Assembly (NCBI GenBank): GCA_934757245.1
Contig: CAKVLH010000003.1
Span: 1 to 64,000 of the forward strand
Source of the DNA: an uncultured Candidatus Melainabacteria bacterium
GTDB taxonomy: Bacteria; Cyanobacteriota; Vampirovibrionia; Gastranaerophilales; Gastranaerophilaceae
Direction: 5' to 3'
Length of the DNA stretch: 64,000 bases
Shown: positions 44,773 to 53,661 of the stretch, in pieces
Numbering within the stretch: position 1 is the stretch's first letter
How the letters are laid out: each line of letters starts with the position of its first letter
Program-made: the position numbers and the translations under genes
Notes under the pieces: generated by a model
What the model was told of the DNA's origin: nothing
Seen by the model: the letters and a program-made list of their open reading frames with translations, nothing else
The model's database searches: none

Positions 44773-45504
44773 ATGAAAAAGGTTTTCGTAAAAACCAAGA
44801 ATGTAAAACAACTAATCTCGATGATGAACCGGTTGCGTGAAAGAGAAGACGGAGTCCCAGGAATGGGACTTGTTTATGGCGAACCGGGACTTGGCAAGAC
44901 TTATGCAATCACTTGGTGGGCAGCACAAAATGATGCCATATTAATCAGGAGTGCCAATCTTATGTCTGCGAGATGGCTATTAGAGGAGATGGTTGAAGAA
45001 TTAGGCGAAATCCCATATAACAAGTTCTCGGATATCTTCAATCAGGTAGTCGCACAATTAATCAAAACCCCAAGAACCATTATTGTAGATGAAACGGACT
45101 ATTTGACGATTGATTCTCGGGCGGTTGAAACTTTAAGGGACATTCACGATAAAACAAATGTCCCGATTGTTTTAGTTGGGATGGGAACAGCAAATAAAAG
45201 ACTCCAACGGCACAAACATTTATATGACAGATTATTGGAGATTATAAAATTTGAGCCATTTTCTAAACAAGATATATCTTCAATAATCGACCAATTATCA
45301 GAAATTCCGTTTACGGATTGCGCCAAAAAACTTTTATACACTCGCACAAATCGATTCAGGCAATTGGTAAAAACTATCAGTAAAGCGGAACAGGTTGCAA
45401 AATCAAACGGAATAAAAGAAATTGACGAAATAACATTGAAGGAGGTGCTAAAATATGACGATGCTGACGCAGAAGAAATTGAACTTACAAATGAAAATTC
45501 TTAA
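44773..45504 (+). CDS. MuB-like transposition ATPase (AAA+)
   Basis: 243 residues. Walker A GEPGLGKT (~35) and Walker B IIVDETDYL (~98), with the DIHDKTNVPIVLVGMGT sensor segment, match MuB/TnsC-type target-capture ATPases; the short size is like MuB. It would bind target DNA and stimulate the MuA-like transposase. SD AAAGGAGC before the ATG, 21 nt after the transposase stop. Its 3' end overlaps the third gene by 50 nt. Confidence 0.85.
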   Translation: MKKVFVKTKNVKQLISMMNRLREREDGVPGMGLVYGEPGLGKTYAITWWAAQNDAILIRSANLMSARWLLEEMVEELGEIPYNKFSDIFNQVVAQLIKTPRTIIVDETDYLTIDSRAVETLRDIHDKTNVPIVLVGMGTANKRLQRHKHLYDRLLEIIKFEPFSKQDISSIIDQLSEIPFTDCAKKLLYTRTNRFRQLVKTISKAEQVAKSNGIKEIDEITLKEVLKYDDADAEEIELTNENS

Positions 45505-46699
45505 AATAGCAAAGGGGCTTAATAAATTTACTCTGTCTGACATTCTTCCAATGCTTGAAGAAAATGAAAAAACAATTCAAAAAGCACTTAATGATTTAGA
45601 AACTTTGAATCAAATTAAAAAGATATCAAATACAGAATATCTGTATACAAATTCCAAAAAACGTGTGAATAAACCAGTCACCACAAGCCAAAGCAGCGAT
45701 TCAGATATTTGGCTTACGATAGCAGAGGTTGCTCGGCTTTTAAATATTCAGGAAGAAACTGTTAAAAGAAACTGCCTTAAAGGGAATTATGTCGTTAAAC
45801 CAAATAAGGAGCCTGAATTAGAGGGGAAATATTTAATCAAACGCTCGTCTCTCAAACTCTACGATTTTTTAGAGGATTTCGAACGACGTGCGATGGATAA
45901 GGAAATCAAAAAACTTTTTCATAATAAAGAGGAAGAACGTTTGTATATTGTGGCTTCAGACAGAGGTAAAGAGTTTATATATAGATACCTAAAACTTTTT
46001 AAACTCACAGAAGGTATGAATTGCAGAGAATTGCGGAGCTTTTTGGAAATAATTCCGTTAAAGAATCCAAAACTAAAGGTTTCATATTCTACGTTTCATT
46101 CAAAACGTAAAAAGTACCAAACAGAAGGTATGATGGGGATATTCCCAAAATATTTCATGCCGGATAACAAAAGCGAAGAACCCAATGTTCGCAGGAATCT
46201 TAATCGTATACCGAAGGTTTACAATCTTGCGACAACCGAACAAATCGAGATTATTTATAAATGTTTTTGCTTTGGAATTTCTGCTTCTCAGACCGCAAAA
46301 ATTGCAAATATGGGAAACACAACAACCGAGACTTTTTATCAATATATAAGGGCAAAAATCTTTGACAAACAATATCAGGAGTTGGTTGAATATTTTGATA
46401 CTGATCCTCAAATCCCGCAGGTCAGGATTTTTATGAACGATGTTTCAATATGCTTGTATTGTTATAACGATAAGGTTTTTATTACGCATAAACCACTAAA
46501 ATCAAAGTTGCCGCAACGACGCCAGCAACCAGATGAAGTCAAAGAAGCACGCAGATTATACAATATTCTTTACCGCAAAAAGTTTATGGCAAGCATGCGG
46601 AAATACCTCGACCACCACCTCGCCGTATTTTTATGGAAAGAACTCAACCCCAACTTTGAAGACCAGCTGAATTTAATTTATGAGATGATACATATATAA
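45455..46699 (+). CDS. Third gene of the Mu-type module: MuA-like DNA-binding protein without DDE domain
   Basis: 414 residues. Starts inside the MuB-like gene, and a perfect SD (AAGGAGGTG) shows this start is real. Residues ~10-65 look like a winged helix. Residues ~85-140 (DIWLTIAEVARLLNIQEETV, then KRNCLKGNYVV) align with the transposase N-terminal domain (DIWIDVETLAKLRNITRRAV, RLALNQNKY). A later region (VSYSTFHSKRKKYQTEGMMG) is like the transposase's SIGSLYRWRALLD segment. No catalytic D-D-E set exists. Possibly a transposon-end-binding regulator or targeting factor. Not a family I can name; not TniQ or TnsA. Confidence 0.65.
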   Translation: MTMLTQKKLNLQMKILKIAKGLNKFTLSDILPMLEENEKTIQKALNDLETLNQIKKISNTEYLYTNSKKRVNKPVTTSQSSDSDIWLTIAEVARLLNIQEETVKRNCLKGNYVVKPNKEPELEGKYLIKRSSLKLYDFLEDFERRAMDKEIKKLFHNKEEERLYIVASDRGKEFIYRYLKLFKLTEGMNCRELRSFLEIIPLKNPKLKVSYSTFHSKRKKYQTEGMMGIFPKYFMPDNKSEEPNVRRNLNRIPKVYNLATTEQIEIIYKCFCFGISASQTAKIANMGNTTTETFYQYIRAKIFDKQYQELVEYFDTDPQIPQVRIFMNDVSICLYCYNDKVFITHKPLKSKLPQRRQQPDEVKEARRLYNILYRKKFMASMRKYLDHHLAVFLWKELNPNFEDQLNLIYEMIHI

Positions 46700-46702
46700 A
46701 GT

Positions 46703-47506
46703 TTAATTTAAAGCATATGCGTATTTACCATTCTCCTCGCATAAAAATATCTTTTCAAACTTAGAATTAAATTTATGCTCGAAAAGTGAATTCTCAAAAG
46801 AACAATAATTAGCATTGTATGCATTGGGCACAATTATTAACAAATAACATTTAGTACAATCCTTGCTATAAGATTGGATTTTATTATTCTTTTTATCAAT
46901 ACAGATTTGTAATTCATCAATGGGATTTTGCTTGACCATGCCAGTATTATTGACATGGCAATCATATTTCCCAGTCCAAGGACATGCAATAGGGTCCATT
47001 GATATTTTAAAATGTTCATTATCAACCTGAATCCATTCCTGAACAAGCAAACCTTTTCTCAATTTCTCTATATTATTTCTTAAAATATCTTGCAATTTTT
47101 GTTTAAAAATTTTAGCATCAGGCAATTCTGAAAAACCAGGGTTATATGCATAATCCAAAAGATCTTTCCTATGGATACTAAATTTTCTGTCATCATATTT
47201 ATCAATAAGTATATGTATGTAAAGATTATATTCCTTTTCAGCTTCTCGGCAAATTTTATTACCTATTCTGGTTAATGCTTGGGAAAATTTAAGATTTTTA
47301 TTTTCTGCTATAAATTTAGTTATTTCTAATGCGATAGTGGTGCCATTTATAGTCTTAATTTTAAAATCCGGAGCTTCTGATTTTACATAATCAACAATAC
47401 CAAGTCTTTCATACCATTCCTGACCAACTTTGGTTTTGAAAAACTTTTTAACTTGTTCTTTTTCTTCTAATTCTTTAATTTCGATTTTATTCATATAATT
47501 TTTCAC
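46703..47506 (-). CDS. PD-(D/E)xK-like protein, third ORF of the STAND operon
   Basis: 267 residues. APDFKIKTINGTTIALEITKF has the D...(10-15)...E-x-x/T pattern of a degenerate or variant PD-(D/E)xK core (Asp ~46, Glu ~60). The C-terminal half has several Cys (IACPWTGKYDCH, DCTKCYL) that could bind Zn2+. Its ATG overlaps the end of the 904-residue ORF by 4 nt (47503-47506), so it belongs to the same operon. It may be an effector or accessory nuclease. Weak motif evidence. Confidence 0.5.
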   Translation of the reverse strand: MKNYMNKIEIKELEEKEQVKKFFKTKVGQEWYERLGIVDYVKSEAPDFKIKTINGTTIALEITKFIAENKNLKFSQALTRIGNKICREAEKEYNLYIHILIDKYDDRKFSIHRKDLLDYAYNPGFSELPDAKIFKQKLQDILRNNIEKLRKGLLVQEWIQVDNEHFKISMDPIACPWTGKYDCHVNNTGMVKQNPIDELQICIDKKNNKIQSYSKDCTKCYLLIIVPNAYNANYCSFENSLFEHKFNSKFEKIFLCEENGKYAYALN

Positions 47507-50217
47507 ATAATGGATTGTCTAAATTCACTAGCACCAGATATATTGCAAATTGTAAGTTTGTTTAAAATATCAATAATTATGCGTTTCAAATCTGGTTTTT
47601 GTATTTCATCTTTATGCTCACTATAAAACATTTTTAAAATTATTAACGTATCTTCCCCATAGTCTTCAAATAATCTATTATATTTAATTTCACCATTATT
47701 TATATTTGATTCCCACCAAATTAATATTTGCTCTATTGAATAACAGTTATGGTAATTTTTTATAAAATACAAAAAAGTAATGTAATAGTGCCAAGTTTCA
47801 CCATATATTGCAACCCACTTATTAATAATATCTTTAAACTCTGAAAAATAATTCCAGTCACATTCAACCATTTTATGTCCATATGAACATAAAACTATTA
47901 ATTGTATGTAATTTTTTGCCGTTGAAGTTTCAACTTTTTCACTTTCTAAAATTTTATTAAATATAGACTTTAAAATATTTATATATTTTTCATTATTTAT
48001 AATTTCTGTCTTAAAAAAATTAAAAAGAAATTCCTCAAGTAAATAGGGAATATATTTTTTATTTTCAACAAGTATATTTATAAATTTTTCGTAAGTTGAT
48101 GGTTGATATTGGTTCATTATATTAAAAATGGGATTGTACAAATTGGTATACCAATCTTTATATTCTTGACTATGCCTTCTTTCTTCATAGCCATTTTTAG
48201 ATAAAGTTATATTCCACAATAATATTTTTTCAATATTTTGTTCATATATTTTTGTGAAATTTTTGTCAGCTTTGCTAAAATATTTAAAATGTCTTGATAA
48301 AAAATTAATGCAAGGTAATATTTCTTCTGAAACAGTATTATCAAGTTTTATTTTATGTATCTTGTTTAAATTTCTATATTTGAGTTTTGAATATTTCTTT
48401 ATAAGAGAATTTAAATTTTTATTTATATATTTATCCTTATCAGAATTTGACAAATAATAAAGATTGCGTTTTAAAATAGATGCCTCTAACACAAAATTAA
48501 TTAGATTTACATATAAATTATAATATTTACCTCTTATTGGTATTTGATTTAATGTATCAAATAATACCTGAGTTGAAAAAGTATTAGAATGTCCAAAACT
48601 TCTTAATATTGACATAGATATTAATTCAAGGAGTAATCTTATATCATTTTTATCACGATGGCTAAATTCATTACAAAGCTTAACAGATAAAAGACCGATT
48701 ATACTATTAACTATACTGCTTATGTAAATTTTATCCCAATTTAATTTATCTTGATTAATTATTTTATATATTAATGAACAACAAAAATTATATTTATCAA
48801 TTTTATTAATAAATCTGAATTTGTATATAAACAATTTTAATAAAAATGTTAATAGAGAGGATAATAACATGGAATCTTGTAGTACAGCATCAATAGTGTT
48901 TTCTATATAATTAAAAATATTTTTTAATTTATCTTCTGATAAAGTTTTTATATTTTCATTTTTAATAAGCCCGAAAGAAATATACTGGATGTTCATTTCA
49001 TTCTTAATATTATTTGAATCATCAGCCTTAAGTTTTTTAAACTCTTTTTGGCAATTTTCAGCACCATCCTTATCGCCTCTAATTACGCAATCCGCATATT
49101 TTAGCTGTAACTTATATATAGAAATAATCTCGTCTTCTTTAAAATTCCAAGAATCTGATATATTTAATATGCTATCTCTGTATTTATCATCATACAATAA
49201 TTTAAAAATATAATTATTTCTTACATTAAGTTTTCTACTTTTACGATTTTCATTTTCTTCGAAAGCATTTTTTTCTTCTTTTGTTATTCGCATATTAAAA
49301 TTTGCATAATAGTCTTTTTGTCTATCTGCAGAATATCTAGCTATATCGAAAGTCCATATTTTAGGAATTGTTGCAATTGTAATTATATTTTCACTTATTT
49401 GATCATTGAATTCTAAAATCACACTAATTACTATTCCTAGTATTGATACAACATTTTTATATTGATTACTTATTGTTTTTTTTAATAATTCATCAATAGA
49501 CATTCCTGATATTATTTTGTTTCTAGCATAATTTTCTAATGAAACATATGCTAAATTTAAAATGGTAGGTATTAATATGCTTGGTCTATACCAGCAATAT
49601 ACTTTTGTATTTCCATAAAAATTATAATTTTCACCAAATAGTTTTACGGATATTATATCATTTTCATCTAAGTAGTTATTATAAATTAAACCATTAATTG
49701 CATGGTCTGCTAATTTCTGAATTAGATTAATTGCAATACCTTCGTTTTTCTCTAAAAAATAAGAAAAAGGACCAGATAAATAATTTATACATGATGAATA
49801 TTGATCCAAAATATCTTCTTCAAACATATATGGAGCATTTTCATCACGTGAAACATGATACAGCCAATTTTTATTTCTTTCATTTAAATCATCCAATGAA
49901 TATGTGGTGTTTCTAAAGATAAAATCCGAATATTCCTTAGGATAATTATCGATAAGTATTTCCGCACATTTACCAACCAAAAAAACATCAACAAGATCAT
50001 GGTGTTCATATTTAGCTTTTAATTCATGTTCTATGTATTCCGTCTTATACAAAGATAAGAAGATTAATTCCCTTAAAATTTCATTCTCTTTATACCATAC
50101 ATAATGATGTTTTGCGGAATCTTTATATTTATCTCTGGAACAATTTAACCAATAGTCATAAACTTCAGCAATTTTGAAAAATAAAAATCTCCAACCAATA
50201 AATAGCAATATCTCCAT
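47503..50217 (-). CDS. Large all-helical protein, probably the C-terminal sensor part of the STAND protein
   Basis: 904 residues, mostly long amphipathic helices with no recognised motif, as in C-terminal repeats of STAND NTPases. It overlaps the 739-residue STAND ORF by 73 nt in the -1 frame. The ATG at 50217 has no SD, and its frame is open only ~24 nt further upstream. All three frames in the overlap look protein-like (for example HYGDIAIYWLEIF in the third). So the two ORFs may be one ~1,600-residue gene broken by one or more frameshifts, or a coupled pair. Downstream the 267-residue ORF overlaps it by ATGA. Confidence 0.6.
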   Translation of the reverse strand: MEILLFIGWRFLFFKIAEVYDYWLNCSRDKYKDSAKHHYVWYKENEILRELIFLSLYKTEYIEHELKAKYEHHDLVDVFLVGKCAEILIDNYPKEYSDFIFRNTTYSLDDLNERNKNWLYHVSRDENAPYMFEEDILDQYSSCINYLSGPFSYFLEKNEGIAINLIQKLADHAINGLIYNNYLDENDIISVKLFGENYNFYGNTKVYCWYRPSILIPTILNLAYVSLENYARNKIISGMSIDELLKKTISNQYKNVVSILGIVISVILEFNDQISENIITIATIPKIWTFDIARYSADRQKDYYANFNMRITKEEKNAFEENENRKSRKLNVRNNYIFKLLYDDKYRDSILNISDSWNFKEDEIISIYKLQLKYADCVIRGDKDGAENCQKEFKKLKADDSNNIKNEMNIQYISFGLIKNENIKTLSEDKLKNIFNYIENTIDAVLQDSMLLSSLLTFLLKLFIYKFRFINKIDKYNFCCSLIYKIINQDKLNWDKIYISSIVNSIIGLLSVKLCNEFSHRDKNDIRLLLELISMSILRSFGHSNTFSTQVLFDTLNQIPIRGKYYNLYVNLINFVLEASILKRNLYYLSNSDKDKYINKNLNSLIKKYSKLKYRNLNKIHKIKLDNTVSEEILPCINFLSRHFKYFSKADKNFTKIYEQNIEKILLWNITLSKNGYEERRHSQEYKDWYTNLYNPIFNIMNQYQPSTYEKFINILVENKKYIPYLLEEFLFNFFKTEIINNEKYINILKSIFNKILESEKVETSTAKNYIQLIVLCSYGHKMVECDWNYFSEFKDIINKWVAIYGETWHYYITFLYFIKNYHNCYSIEQILIWWESNINNGEIKYNRLFEDYGEDTLIILKMFYSEHKDEIQKPDLKRIIIDILNKLTICNISGASEFRQSIM

Positions 50218-52364
50218 AATGAAAATATTTGATGTATTTCATCAAATATATCTAACTTTTTAGCATTACATGCTAACCAAATAATAAAAGGTTTAAATGT
50301 ATAATAATTTATAAATACGTGTTCATTTTTTAATTCTATTTTTGAAGAATAAAGGTATTTTAATATATATTTTAACAAATCCCTGTTATCTATGAAATTA
50401 TTTAAAAATTTATATAACTTTCCAATATTTGTACTTGCAGAAAGGATTGACTCTAAAAATCCTTGTTTAACCATTAATAAATTATTTTCATTGGCCCAAT
50501 TATATAACTCTTCCCATTCTTTATATTTGTCTTCTGTTATAAGTTTTGATGCAAAAATAGCAATGGGCTTGATAAAATAGTTTGTATAAACATTATCTAA
50601 ACTTTGTAAAAATGTTTTAAAATTATTGTATTCATCTACATAATATTGATCAATTGTTAATGTAATAAGCCAATCTCTGTATATATCATGTGCTGTATAA
50701 AAAGATTCATACTCATTTTTAATTAAAATATAATTTTTTATTAAATCATTTGCTATATTTATATTACCGATTTGTTGCCATTTTTCAGGACTTTCAACTA
50801 TTTCTTTTGAAAAATTTAATAAAACATGCTTCTTTTCTGAGTTTTCTATATATTTATTCCACCATAATTTAACAACATCCCATTCTGTATAAATATTTTC
50901 AGGATTTTCGATATTGGAAAAGATATTTAATATAAATAAATTTGAAAAAATGGGTTTAAATCTTTTACTATTTACAGTAAGGCTTCTATTAATATTTAAC
51001 TTTTTAATAAATTCTATGTTTTCTTCTGGCTTGAATTCTACGTTTATGATGTCGTATTCATTGTCTTGGAAGAACTCTAATAACCATTCTGGCTTTGAAT
51101 TTAATCTTGCAGTTACTAAGATTTTAAAATTCAAAGAAATAGTTTCTTTCATTTTTTGTAATTGAGCAACAATTGCTTTAATAATTTCTTGCTTCTCTAT
51201 TGATGTTATATAATCAATACCGTCGACAAATAAATATATGTCTTGATTATTACTAATTTGCGAAAATAAAATATCTTCTATTGAATTTTCTAATTTTAAA
51301 TAATTTGAAAATCCCTGCCAGCCCCCATCATTAAAAAAGGATAAGCTCTTATCTGAAAAGATAATACAATTTTTATTATTAATGTATTTATTTACAATAT
51401 TTTTTAAGAGTGCAGATTTACCTGTTCCTTCTGTTCCAGTTAGCATTATGATATTATTTTGCTCGAAGGATTGTTCTATTTGATTTATGTACTCACTTCT
51501 ATCTGCTTCTATTCCCTTTATTTCAGTGCCAATATTCCTAAGTGTAATATTTCCAAAGTTTTTTATTTTAATAAGATCTTCGTTTATAGTTTTAGCAAAT
51601 TTTACATCTATATTAATGCCATTTTCATGTAATTGAGTTAAAAGAGCATTTTTATCGACATTACCACCAGTATTTCTATTTTCTTGTGTTATTTTCAACA
51701 AGGTGCTATAAATAGAATTTCTATCTTTAACATCTTCAACAAGAGATCCAATTTGATTTAATGTTATATAACTTAAGCTGGATTCTTCCCCATGCTGAAA
51801 ATATAGTATTACAAAAGATTTAAAGAATTCCCAACGCTTGTCATTGCTTTCAATACCTTCTGATAAGAGTATATTGTTTATTAATTTATAAAAATTAGAA
51901 ATAGTCCCTGACTCTTTATTTATCGTATTCTCAAAATCTGTACTGCAACAGGTATGTCTTGCAATTTCAAAAACTCTTCTATAATATTGATCAATATTTC
52001 TATTGCATACGCCAACAATAATACCTAATTTATCAATATCAATATTAAATTTACTATCTTGAAATAAGGCGATACTATTTATAATTACTTTTTTAAATTT
52101 TTCATTGTCACCAAAGGTTATATTGTGTTTGGCTTGTAAAGATAGTTTTGTTTGTTGAATACCATTATTTCCCTCAATTACAAAATCATCTAATGGATTA
52201 CCTTGATTTTGCTGTTGAAAAGAAACTTTTGTTATTTTATAATTCTGTCTTCCGTATATTTGACTATCTGTTAATAACGAAAACAAATAGAAGGCTCCAA
52301 CATGATCCTCATATGAAAAACCTTCGCCACTGGATAAAAATGTAGATACAGTATCTTTACTCAT
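50145..52364 (-). CDS. STAND-type NTPase with N-terminal Cap4/DUF4297-like nuclease domain (Avs-like)
   Basis: 739 residues. N-terminal ~110 residues: GEGFSYEDHVGAFYLFSLL, then PLDDFVIEG (Asp ~58) and KLSLQAKHNI (Gln-x-Lys ~76), the PD-(D/E)xK pattern of Cap4/DUF4297 effector nucleases. The ATPase follows: Walker A GTEGTGKSALL (~311), Walker B YLFVDGIDYI (~381), a VTARLNSKPEW sensor, then helical repeats. This is the layout of Avs-type defence proteins: nuclease, NTPase, sensor. A TATGCT sits 6 nt upstream of the ATG and there is no SD. Its 3' end overlaps the 904-residue ORF. Confidence 0.75.
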   Translation of the reverse strand: MSKDTVSTFLSSGEGFSYEDHVGAFYLFSLLTDSQIYGRQNYKITKVSFQQQNQGNPLDDFVIEGNNGIQQTKLSLQAKHNITFGDNEKFKKVIINSIALFQDSKFNIDIDKLGIIVGVCNRNIDQYYRRVFEIARHTCCSTDFENTINKESGTISNFYKLINNILLSEGIESNDKRWEFFKSFVILYFQHGEESSLSYITLNQIGSLVEDVKDRNSIYSTLLKITQENRNTGGNVDKNALLTQLHENGINIDVKFAKTINEDLIKIKNFGNITLRNIGTEIKGIEADRSEYINQIEQSFEQNNIIMLTGTEGTGKSALLKNIVNKYINNKNCIIFSDKSLSFFNDGGWQGFSNYLKLENSIEDILFSQISNNQDIYLFVDGIDYITSIEKQEIIKAIVAQLQKMKETISLNFKILVTARLNSKPEWLLEFFQDNEYDIINVEFKPEENIEFIKKLNINRSLTVNSKRFKPIFSNLFILNIFSNIENPENIYTEWDVVKLWWNKYIENSEKKHVLLNFSKEIVESPEKWQQIGNINIANDLIKNYILIKNEYESFYTAHDIYRDWLITLTIDQYYVDEYNNFKTFLQSLDNVYTNYFIKPIAIFASKLITEDKYKEWEELYNWANENNLLMVKQGFLESILSASTNIGKLYKFLNNFIDNRDLLKYILKYLYSSKIELKNEHVFINYYTFKPFIIWLACNAKKLDIFDEIHQIFSLWRYCYLLVGDFYFSKLLKFMTIG

Positions 52365-52403
52365 GTATTAAGCATACCATAAACACAGGTGGTTCATTAA
52401 ATA

Positions 52404-52643
52404 TTACATTCTCTCGATATACCAATTAGAATTCCCAAAGTGATTAAAGTTCCAATGTAGTTCAAAATAAAAATTAAACTCCAAAGAGTTATCGTCTTTG
52501 AAGTTCCAAGAGTGTTTATTTAATTGTGTTTTGCGATAACTTTCAAACGCATCTTGAATTTCTTTTGCAAACTTTTTTCTGAATTCAGAATACGGAATAT
52601 CCAGTGTTTCTTTCGTTAATTTATTTTTCAAAATCATCTTCAA
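52404..52643 (-). CDS. Small hypothetical protein (79 aa)
   Basis: 79 residues. The end is rich in aromatic residues, Asn and His (FNFYFELHWNFNHFGNSNWY). Its ATG lies 22 nt inside the upstream 66-residue gene, so these overlapping small genes are one minus-strand transcript (53038 to 52404). No family recognised. The arrangement is like phage early or accessory genes. Confidence 0.5.
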   Translation of the reverse strand: MKMILKNKLTKETLDIPYSEFRKKFAKEIQDAFESYRKTQLNKHSWNFKDDNSLEFNFYFELHWNFNHFGNSNWYIERM

Positions 52644-52821
52644 ACCCTCTTATATTATCAATTTCAATGTTGTATCGTTTGCCGGTTTTGTCAACACAAG
52701 TTGCAAAATCCACAGTTTTATCAGCAAACCTGTTTTCCCATAAGCAAATTAGCAGCCCAATTTCTTGTGTTTTTAAGTTTAAAATTTTTGTTCCATATAA
52801 TTTATAATCTTTTTCAATCAT
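52621..52821 (-). CDS. Small hypothetical protein (66 aa)
   Basis: 66 residues with a beta-type pattern and CVDKTGKRYNIEIDNIRGF. The beginning (MIEKDYKLYGTKI) and the 'CV(A/D)...G(E/K)RY' part are reminiscent of the 53-residue protein just upstream (MIEIGKKYKL...CVAPDGERYVF), so the two may be diverged relatives. SD AAGGAT. Overlaps the 79-residue gene. Confidence 0.55.
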   Translation of the reverse strand: MIEKDYKLYGTKILNLKTQEIGLLICLWENRFADKTVDFATCVDKTGKRYNIEIDNIRGFEDDFEK

Positions 52822-52876
52822 AGTTTATCCTTCCGTTATTTTAATATTCGCGTATATCTCGTCCGGCTTATCAGGA

Positions 52877-53038
52877 TCAATCAAAAAAATCTTTATCAAA
52901 TACATATCTTTCGCCATCTGGTGCAACGCAGCCGACAACATTGTGTTCGCCAAAGCAAACAACAGTAAATTCTTCGCTATCTTTTTCAAACCAATTTTTC
53001 AATTTCTTTAATTTGTATTTTTTACCGATTTCAATCAT
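52877..53038 (-). CDS. Small hypothetical protein (53 aa)
   Basis: 53 codons, MIEIGKKYKLKKLKNWFEKD to CVAPDGERYVFDKDFFD. A strong SD (AAAGGAG) precedes the ATG at 53038. It is the first gene of the small minus-strand cluster. The open frame on the opposite strand (from 52941) is explained as an N-terminal artefact of the HTH gene at 53199. Confidence 0.65.
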   Translation of the reverse strand: MIEIGKKYKLKKLKNWFEKDSEEFTVVCFGEHNVVGCVAPDGERYVFDKDFFD

Positions 53039-53198
53039 AGTATGCTCCTTTCAAACTACACCATTCATCGCTCTTTCAGGAGCAAACATCAACTTAAAAT
53101 CCAGAAAACGTATCATTCAGACACATTTGGGACTTGATGTTTCTGCGAAACAGAGTTATCCTGTGTGTACGCCAAAATTTTTTACCCCGAGGTTAATT

Positions 53199-53654
53199 AT
53201 GAAAAAACAAACATTGGTACAAGATGCCTTTAAACTTTATTCTGAAAAATTTATGTCATTAGAAGATATCGCAAGACAACTTCATTTGAACGAAAGAACA
53301 CTCCGCCGATGGAAAAAATCTGATGATTGGGAAACCAAAAGAGCAGAATATCTTCGCACTAAAACAACGTTACATTCGGATTTATACGATTTTACCCGAA
53401 GTTTGATAAATTCTATCGAGAGGGATATGGAGAATAACGGTAAAGTAGAGCCTGCAAGATATTACGCCGTTACTAAAATGCTGAAACTGATTGGACCGAT
53501 TAAATCTTATGAGGACGAGGTAATTGGCGAAAAACAAAAGCCTAAAGAGGAAAAGTCGAAAGGCTTAACGCCGGATATTATACGAGAAATTGAAGAACGA
53601 ATTCTCGGCATAACTCACGAGGAAGTTTGCGAACACGATTTGAACACCGATTAA
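53199..53654 (+). CDS. Terminase-small-subunit-like HTH protein
   Basis: 151 residues from the ATG at 53199, chosen because GAGGT lies 6 nt upstream and the upstream open frame overlaps another supported gene. Residues ~5-45 form an HTH: LVQDAFKLYSEKFMSLEDIA, RQLHLNERTLRRWKKSDDWE. Such 'recognise-then-W-x-x-K-R' domains are typical of phage terminase small subunits and Mu-like DUF1804 proteins. The rest is helical and charged. No large terminase or capsid genes are nearby, so this may be a phage remnant or a reused DNA-binding protein. Confidence 0.65.
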   Translation: MKKQTLVQDAFKLYSEKFMSLEDIARQLHLNERTLRRWKKSDDWETKRAEYLRTKTTLHSDLYDFTRSLINSIERDMENNGKVEPARYYAVTKMLKLIGPIKSYEDEVIGEKQKPKEEKSKGLTPDIIREIEERILGITHEEVCEHDLNTD

Positions 53655-53661
53655 ACACCTT

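Noticed and set aside
42689..46699. Tn7-like or CRISPR-associated transposon
   Set aside because: There is no TnsA, TnsD/TniQ or Cas gene; the transposase has MuA-type layout and a short MuB-like ATPase.
52941..53198. N-terminal extension of the terminase-like HTH protein
   Set aside because: It lies over a well-supported minus-strand gene (52877-53038, strong SD), has no family similarity, and the ATG at 53199 has a good SD.
42689..53654. Complete Mu-like prophage
   Set aside because: No capsid, portal, tail, lysis or large terminase genes were found; only transposition genes and a terminase-small-like protein.
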